In this document: in pieces, positions 58,079 to 64,000 of the stretch | Layout: each line of letters opens with the position of its first letter | Position numbering within the stretch: the stretch's first letter is position 1 | DNA from: Agrypnia vestita | Lineage: Eukaryota; Arthropoda; Insecta; Trichoptera; Phryganeidae | Direction: 5' to 3' | Assembly: GCA_016648135.1 (NCBI GenBank) | Contig: JADDOH010001581.1 | Coordinates: 23,991 to 87,990, forward strand | DNA: 64,000 nt | Notes under the pieces: generated by a model | The model's database searches: none | The model's input: only the letters and a program-made list of their open reading frames with translations | What the model was told of the DNA's origin: nothing | Program-made: the position numbers and the translations under genes

Positions 58079-58251
58079 TTTGTGAATGAAACAAGTGTCT
58101 ATATTTAAAAAATTTAAGTAACTGAAAAAATGTAAATAAAGATGGTAGAATTAAATAAGTTGTATAACATGTGTATATTTGTAAGAAAAATATAAGACAA
58201 AATGTTAGAAAATATTAAAAGACTTAAAATTGGATTAAAATTTTTCGCGGA

Positions 58252-58440
58252 GGCGGCCCTCGTAGCGCAGTGGATATGACACTGGCTTCCCACACCGAGG
58301 GTTCCGGGTTCGATTCCCGGTGAGGTCACAATTTAATCTATGTGATTTACTCAAGCCTGGGTGTTTTGTGATGTATTTCGCTTCTGTAATTGGGCCTCCT
58401 GGCCTGTTGAAGCGTAAAAATAAAAAAAAATAAAAAAATA
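58252..58440 (+). mobile_element. tRNA-derived SINE, family 1, copy 4
   Basis: The best-preserved copy: 'ggcggccctcgtagcgcagtg', A box, B box 'gggttcgattcccgg', body 'gaggtcacaatttaatctat', 'cctgttgaagcg', then an A-rich tail. Confidence 0.88.
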
Positions 58441-58855
58441 TGTGACCCCTTTACAAGTAATCAAAAAATATATTAATGATGTAGGTAACCATACTTAATA
58501 ATTCAGCTTAACATATTCATAACTCAGCTTAACATTAAGTTTAAACTATGATTAATCATGTTTTGATGTATTATTTACTTATAAATACTAGAAAAAGAAG
58601 TACCGGAATCAGCTACTCCCATTATTTTAATGATATATTCCTAGAATGTATGCAAATACGTTTTGTTGCTACATATTGCAAGCAGTATCTGTTTTCGCTG
58701 TCGGTGACAATTCTTTAAGTTCAAAGAAAATTAAACACATCTTCTACCAAATCGTACGGAAAAACCTTTCATCAAATCGTACCAATAATTTTGGCGCATT
58801 ACGGAAAAACTACACTACTTCTTATACAAGTAAGACCAGGATGTCCCTGCGATAC

Positions 58856-58985
58856 CTATTCTTCATCATCATCCCAAATGAAGGCGCTTTCGAGTTTTCT
58901 GATGATGCAAAATTGTTTTTGTACAGTAATTTGTATTTCCTCCAAATCAGAAATAAACTCACACGATATTTCATTTCGGAAATAG
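58856..58985 (-). CDS. Possible terminal exon of an unknown gene
   Basis: Minus strand: acceptor 'gtaaataatttcag' just before 58985, then one split base and an open frame YFRNEISCEFISDLEEIQIT, VQKQFCIIRKLESAFIWDDD, EE and a TAG stop. The acid-rich end and clean acceptor look exon-like, and the sequence is less AT-biased than its flanks. I do not recognise the protein; it could also be the end of a decayed transposase gene. No upstream exon was identified. Confidence 0.25.
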
Positions 58986-60280
58986 CTGAAATTATTTACA
59001 CAAATAAAATAAATATACAGTTTATTGAAAATGATTATTTATAAATGAAGTTACCTATCAGAGATAAAATTTTATAAAAGTTTTCTATACTAAATTGACG
59101 GGCAAGCAAAATGAATTTCAGTTCACTTTCCAAATGTTCTGCAGTTATTGTAATTACAAGTATTAAAATTTTTATATTTAATGTACCTATTATAGTTTAT
59201 AATTTACATTTAATGTAGCAAACTATACAGGGACGTATTTATTGTTAAACATACTTTTCAGTATATAATATCTTTTGAAACTCATCTTCATGCTGTAGAA
59301 AAATTTACATGTAAGTTTTGAAATAGTTCTCTTCTTACTTATTAAAACTTATTTCCTTTTATGATTTTATAATCTGCATGAAAAACTAAAAAAAAAATTA
59401 ATCAACATTTTAAAAAAATATTTCGGAGTAAAGATCATTCGGTTATAGGTATTTTAAATTCTTTTACAACAAAATATTAATATAAAATTTACAATAATAC
59501 GTAATACATTGAAAGTATAAGAAGAACAATATTATTTTTTATGATAACACGCGCTACTAGCTTAATAGTTTGAGGTTGGTAATAACCAATATTCAGTTGT
59601 ATTCTGAAAATCAAAAGATTGTTATTTGGTGTCTGGTAGCTGTAACCCATCAAAAATAACAGTACTTTTACATGTCGGTTGCTAAGGAATAAGTATTTAT
59701 TTATTTATATTAAAAATAAAAGAAAAAAAAATAGGTATTGGCAAATCATGCACACTTGCGTCGCATACCTTTCTTACCATTCTCTCCCCATACATTTTAT
59801 CAACTTGATCAAACCACCTAACCCCACCACCTTTTTTTCTAATCTCTGTACCTACTAATATTGGATTAAGATTATATTCTAATTACATCACAGAAATATA
59901 TAAAGTACATTTGGTTTTGATCATGATATTATATTTTAAAAAGAATAGCATAGAAAATATAAAAACCAAGAAAGATAGTAATTATATTTTTTTCCAAAAA
60001 ATAAATAATAATATGAATAAAGCCTCATACACTTCTTATTAGAATTGGGACAACTTCCCTGCCACAAATTAATCTTTTATTGCTTTTGCACTAATGAAAG
60101 GAATTAATCATTGTAGAAAAGTAACTGCCCTCAAGAATCGTGATACGAAAATGAACAACTTTAAGTTGTGAAAAAAATTTTGCCTTCGCATTATTTTTGT
60201 GATTAATTGACTACGCTCTTGTAGTTTTATTGAACTGATGACGTCAACGGATATTGTATTATTTTAAACCAATTAACTAA
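58986..60280. other. AT-rich stretch, no gene recognised
   Basis: Nothing with recognisable coding or repeat structure apart from short A- and T-runs. Confidence 0.5.
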
Positions 60281-60284
60281 TTTT

Positions 60285-60490
60285 ACTTACTTACTTTCAC
60301 GCTGATTCGCGAAGAGGTATGCAGGGATACAGAACAGTAACTATTATCTTCCAACACAACTGTCACCTCATTCCATTAATACATTTTAGTATCTACCATC
60401 GACATCCTCTATTTATGATGCCACCAACACTGGTATTACATTTTTCTTACCATTTATGCTCACTCATTCGTTTAATGTGGTCCATTCACT
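60285..60490 (-). mobile_element. RTE-like LINE 3' tail, worn
   Basis: Begins 'tttacttacttactttcacg', the complement of the (GTAA)n tail, followed by 'ctgattcgcgaagaggtatgcag', a worn form of the gggaaac-ggcgtgatgg end at 41391 and 62370. Confidence 0.55.
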
Positions 60491-60569
60491 TCTTACTGTG
60501 AACTTCTTTTAAATATATATATATATATATTATACAAGGATCAGTTGTACATTCACACCTATTTTATTT

Positions 60570-61065
60570 ATTAAAATAGTAAAGTAGAGTAAAAATGCAC
60601 GAATAAAATTGCACGTATAAAAATGCGCGAGAAAAATTACATCAATGAAAACGAATGACTAAATTTGCAATAGTGAAAACGCATGAGTAACTTTACTTCT
60701 ATGAAATTCGATGAGTGAATTTGTGCGAGTTAAATTAACGAGTAAATTTGCACGAATAAAATTGCTTCAATACTTATAATAATAATAATAATTATTATTA
60801 TAATTATATTATTTTGATAAAATACACGGCAGTAAAGTTTTTAAAATAAACATTACAAATGTAAAGTAAAAAGAATTAAAATGTCTGTTTACAAAATATA
60901 AAAAACAATAATACAGCGCAAAAGTAAACAGTTCATAGAAAAATAGAGTAAGTACACAAAAGTTTAGGGATTATAAAGTTTGTACTTCTTTGTATAAGCT
61001 TATGAAATTGCACGTGTGAAAGTACAAGACCAAAAATTCACAATTAAAATTCAGAATTACGAATT
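60570..61065. repeat. Degenerate minisatellite with 'gcacgartaaaa' units
   Basis: 60585-60780 contains about ten imperfect units of roughly 16-18 bases of the type '(a)atttgcacgaataaaa(t)'. Isolated units reappear at 61010-61060 and, beyond the LINE at 61069-61510, at 61512-61605, so the LINE appears to have landed inside the array. A perfect (AAT)n/(ATT)n inverted stretch lies at 60777-60805. Confidence 0.6.
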
Positions 61066-61068
61066 CGA

Positions 61069-61510
61069 ATGGTCAGATGCTACGTGTTTTCAGTATTATT
61101 CTATGGAATGGAAGCATGGACGCTTACCAAACAACTGATAAGGCGACTTGAGGCTTTCGAGATGTGGATCTATAGAAGAATTCTCAAAATAAGCTGGATG
61201 GACAGAGTTACGAATGAAGATGTTATGGCTCGGATGAATAAAGAAAAAGAAGTTATTAAAACAATAAAAATCCGAAAACTTCAATATCTAGGACATGTGA
61301 TGAGACATCCAGAGAAATACGAGATCTTGCATCTCATAATACAGGGAAAGATTGCCGGAAGTCGGGGCCCTGGAAGAAGGAGGACTTCATGGCTTAAAAA
61401 TTTGAAACTGGTTTGGTCAGTCTACTGTGGAGCTGTTTCGGGTCGCAGTAAACAAAGTCCGCATAGCCAGCATGATAGCCAACGTCACGAGAAGAAGAAG
61501 AAAAATTCAC
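61069..61510 (+). mobile_element. RTE-like LINE 3' end with open frame
   Basis: An open frame of 153 codons: MVRCYVFSVLFYGMEAWTLT, RRLEAFEMWIYRRILKISWM, DRVTNEDVMARMNKEKEVIK, RKLQYLGHVMRHPEKYEILH, then GKIAGSRGPGRRRTSWLKN. This is the C-terminal part of an RTE-like reverse transcriptase, 5' truncated, with a (GAA)n end. Sequence quality suggests a young insertion. Confidence 0.88.
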
Positions 61511-61511
61511 G

Positions 61512-61605
61512 AGTTAGAATCCGCAAGTAAACATTCATGATCAAAAATGCATGGGTGATAATGCATGAGTAAATATGCACGAGTAAAAATGCAGTATTTG
61601 AAAAA
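61512..61605. repeat. Minisatellite units, right part
   Basis: 'atgcatgagtaaatatgcac' and neighbours continue the array at 60570-61065 after the LINE insertion. Confidence 0.5.
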
Positions 61606-61687
61606 TCCTTAAAAATAGAGTGGTGCTTATATTTATACATTTACAAGAGTTCTCAAGTAGGTACTGGTGTACAATATATCTTAAATA

Positions 61688-61818
61688 TAATACAAGATGT
61701 CTCAAATATATCTCGAATACAAGATGTCTCAAATATATCTCGATTACAAGGTGTCTCAAATATATCTCGAATACAAGATGTCTCAAATATATCTCGAATA
61801 CAAGATATCTCAAATATT
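61688..61818. repeat. 27-base tandem repeat, about five units
   Basis: Units of 'atacaagatgtctcaaatat' + 'atctcga' repeat about five times with one or two changes each. They are open in one plus frame as a nine-residue unit (TRCLKYISN), fused in frame to the LINE piece that follows, which is a coincidence of period rather than a gene. Confidence 0.85.
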
Positions 61819-61829
61819 CCATTAATAAT

Positions 61830-62400
61830 GGTGCTCTAAATGCAATTATGGCCAATAAGAATCTGTCAAAGGAAGCAAGACTAGCGGTACATAATGGCGT
61901 TCTAGTGCCAACCCTGATGCATGGAAGTGAAGCCTGGAATTGTCAAATGAGGTATGAAAGTAGACTGAATGTAGTGGAAATGCGGTCACTAAGATGCTTG
62001 TGTGGAAAATCTTTGGTCGATAGAGTGAGGAATGAACAAATTAGAAGTGAATGTAATGCAGGCTGGAGTGTGGTTGATAAAATAAAGAAAGGGGTGCCGA
62101 GATGGTTTGGTCATGTGGAACGTATGAACGAGGAAAGGATGGTTTGGAAAATATATGAGGCGAGTGTTAAAGGCAACAATAATGAATATAGGGCGTCCGC
62201 GAAAGACCTGGCACTATCAGATACTACAAGTATTTGAGGATGGCCCTGTTAAAAGCCTCAACAACCGTAGAACTTATATGAGAAGATGTATAAATGTGGC
62301 CGAAGCAAAAGTGGTATGCCAGGATAGAAGAGTGTGGCGTTCAATCCTCTCTGCCTACTCCTACGGGGAAACGGCGTGATGGTTAGTTAGTTACTTTTCA
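61830..62400 (+). mobile_element. RTE-like LINE 3' end with (GTTA)n tail
   Basis: ANKNLSKEARLAVHNGVLVP, TLMHGSEAWNCQMRYESRLN, VVEMRSLRCLCGKSLVDRVR, PRWFGHVERMNEERMVWKIY, then after a frameshift RRTYMRRCINVAEAKVVCQD, RRVWRSILSAYSYGETA, stop and 'tgatggttagttagtt'. This is the complete C-terminal third of the family whose tails are at 19795, 41369 and 60285. One frameshift near 62200. Confidence 0.88.
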
Positions 62401-63290
62401 AAAACTATTTTAATCCACGAAGGTCAATCGATACCTATTAATAAGATCGGTTTCCGTTGGATATCAATTTACACGACTTCCTAACCGGATACTTCTTAAT
62501 AACCTTTGTAGCTACACAAAGATAAAGACAAAAATATGTCCTTGTATAGGCGGTCATTAAAAATTCAGACTCATTTATTATTTTATGTCGTGTGTTTTAT
62601 TCCACACTCATAAAAAATATAAGTTGTCTAAATTGCTAATGTCTTTTAGATATTTTAATATTAATGAAAAGTAAATATATTTTAATAGAAAATTATAAAA
62701 TAATTGATGTTTCATTAGTTAGCTCGGGTATTCATTTCTATTTGGTTAATTATTAATAATCTATATATTAATTACTCCAACCAATGTCGTTTCTGCATAC
62801 TGATAATTTCTGTTGCCAGTTTAAAAAAAAACATTTTAGAGTACATTAAAAAGATTAAAAAATATAGGAATACGAACAAACTGATATCAAAAAACATCCA
62901 AATCCAAATTATCGAAAATTAAAATATCGGAATTTATAGATTTTTTAAAATATTTTCGTGAAATCCGTGTATTCAAAACAGCCAACGTAATTGCAGTCAA
63001 CGAATTTTTGTGCTGGTCATACCACAGAATGACGCTTTATGACATTGACAGTAAGTATACGTTTACGCTTTTCTTTTTATTGTTTTTGCATTAATCTTGC
63101 TTCAATAAACGTTCAAAACATTTATTTATTACGCTTTATATTTTATTTAAACTGCAAAGTGAACTTAACCTTTAAACGTCTCTCATATAACCTCAAAAGA
63201 CTCACAGCGCGTGGCGCGAATGTCATTTTACGTGTCATTTTCTCCGTATTTATACATAAATATTATTATTTTTCAGAATTCCGATGGAAG
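62400..63290. other. AT-rich stretch before the Helitron
   Basis: No gene recognised. The short ORF 63039-63317 has no homology I know. The Helitron 5' end probably lies in here or is missing. Confidence 0.4.
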
Positions 63291-63299
63291 ACTCAACAT

Positions 63300-64000
63300 C
63301 ACAAACCGGCAATTTGATAATGCGATTCGAGTTCACAATATGAAAGAAGAAATGCCAGACGTAGACTGTCAAACATAACAGGAGAGGAATGTGAAAGAAG
63401 CAATGCTGACCAGCAGGAAGGTAAAAATGCTAGGCAAAGAGTGTATGCTGAAGGAAGAAATGCGAAATCTTATTTTAAATGTGCAGTACAACTGTGCTAA
63501 TGCATTTGCATCTTTCGGAGTGCAAATAAGTGACATACCAGGTGTAGGCCCGTATTGTTTAAAAATTTCAGGTGAAGTATATCATAGAACGTCTAGAAGT
63601 TTGCAGAGTGATGGAGAGGTGCCGGCATATGCGCAACTATATGTTTACGATGCGGATGAAGCAGTCAGGGTACGTATGAGCCATCCGTCTAACCTTAGAT
63701 GTCAACAAAATATAATGGAAACTATTGATAATGTCATCCGTCGTGTAAGTCCATATGCTCTCCAATACAAAAGGTTGAAAGAAGCGGTTGAGGAATAAGA
63801 ATCTATAGTTGCAGAGCACGGGGGCCAGATGCGGAATATTCAACTACTCTTTACGCGTTCTTCGTTAGATGACCAAAGAAGGTATAATGCTCCATTTAAT
63901 AATACTGAAGTCGCCATTGTGTATGTAGCAGATTACGAAGGTAGGTTACCGCCAAACGTAGATTTTGCTGTTCACCCTAAGAATGTAGGAGGTCTCCAGC
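63300..64000 (+). pseudogene. Helitron replication initiator/helicase protein, N-terminal part, broken
   Basis: 63330-63490 in one frame is an arginine-rich stretch with ERRNARRRLSNITGEE and NARQRVYAEGRNAK. A frameshift near 63480 leads to the next frame: NCANAFASFGVQISDIPGVG, PYCLKISGEVYHRTSRSL, EVPAYAQLYVYDADEAVRVR, and VIRRVSPYALQYKRLKEAVE. TAA at 63796-63798 interrupts, after which the same frame continues NIQLLFTRSSLDDQRRYNAP, TEVAIVYVADYEGRLPPNVD to the window edge. This order (AFxS-G, GPY-K-G-YHR, AQLYVYD-A, SP-A--YK, RYN-P---EVA) is that of the N-terminal region of Helitron Rep-helicases, ahead of the HUH endonuclease domain, which lies beyond the window. At least one frameshift and one stop mark it as decayed. 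Confidence 0.88.

Noticed and set aside
58252..58330. tRNA gene calls at the heads of SINE copies (18257, 49833, 53768, 58252, 24034)
   Set aside because: A and B boxes are present, but each is joined to the same long body and A-rich tail in several copies, so they are SINEs, not tRNA genes.
58646..59044. Plus-strand ORF of 132 codons
   Set aside because: Low-complexity composition with no domain, and the opposite strand has a better exon-like reading.
61620..61830. 205-codon ORF 61620-62237 as a repeat-protein gene
   Set aside because: Its first part is a 27-base minisatellite and its second part a truncated LINE; the fusion is accidental.
1..64000. CRISPR arrays, rRNA or bacterial-type operons
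   Set aside because: No regularly spaced identical direct repeats with unique spacers, no rRNA sequence and no operon structure; the window is insect nuclear DNA.

Overview
This is a nuclear genomic window from an insect. Evidence: low GC, spliced genes with GT-AG introns, three chitin-binding RR-2 cuticular protein genes with the typical 12-base first exon, a cluster of DUF1091-type (insect MD-2-like) genes, and dense arthropod-style transposons. I could not fix the order. Apart from the genes, almost all recognisable sequence is transposon-derived.

Left part (1-32 kb). A direct segmental duplication dominates. Copy A (1 to about 8718, possibly running off the left edge) matches copy B (about 23594 to 32028). 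Each ends with a minus-strand, three-exon DUF1091-like gene (A: 6765-8543; B: 30060-31854) whose exon borders I read from splice sites. A third, more diverged paralogue (C: 11508-21707) lies between them. Its exons are spread over 10 kb because its introns hold a mariner, MITEs, SINEs and LINE pieces. No single-exon ORF prediction would show these genes whole: the last exons (6765-6914, 11508-11711, 30060-30239) are not long ORFs. The signal-peptide exon was not confidently found for any copy.

Middle (32-39 kb). Mostly AT-rich and featureless. It holds paired inverted copies of a repeat with a hammerhead-ribozyme-like core, the kind known from Penelope-like retroelements, and one unexplained signal-peptide-like ORF at 32188-32451.

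Cuticle cluster (39-56.5 kb). Three RR-2 genes: one on plus (39048-40391) and two on minus (47600-50226 and 54729-56454). Each has exon 1 coding only MAFK, a phase-0 intron, a secreted Ala/Pro/Tyr/Gln-rich repeat region, one RR-2 domain and a second low-complexity repeat region. All three share a TATA box, an ACAGTTTGT initiator about 31 bases downstream, and a TAGCAATAAAT polyadenylation context, so they are probably co-regulated during cuticle deposition. Genes 2 and 3 share a near-identical RR-2 block at DNA level.

Right part (56.5-64 kb). LINE and SINE debris, two tandem repeats, and at the right edge a broken Helitron replication protein that continues beyond the window.

Repeat families seen: three tRNA-derived SINE families; RTE-like LINEs with (GTAA)n-type tails; CR1/Jockey-like LINEs; mariner; piggyBac; Helitron; several MITEs; one LTR-like insertion. 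Several are nested, which gives a relative order of insertion. All identity statements are by eye; no alignment or database search was run.
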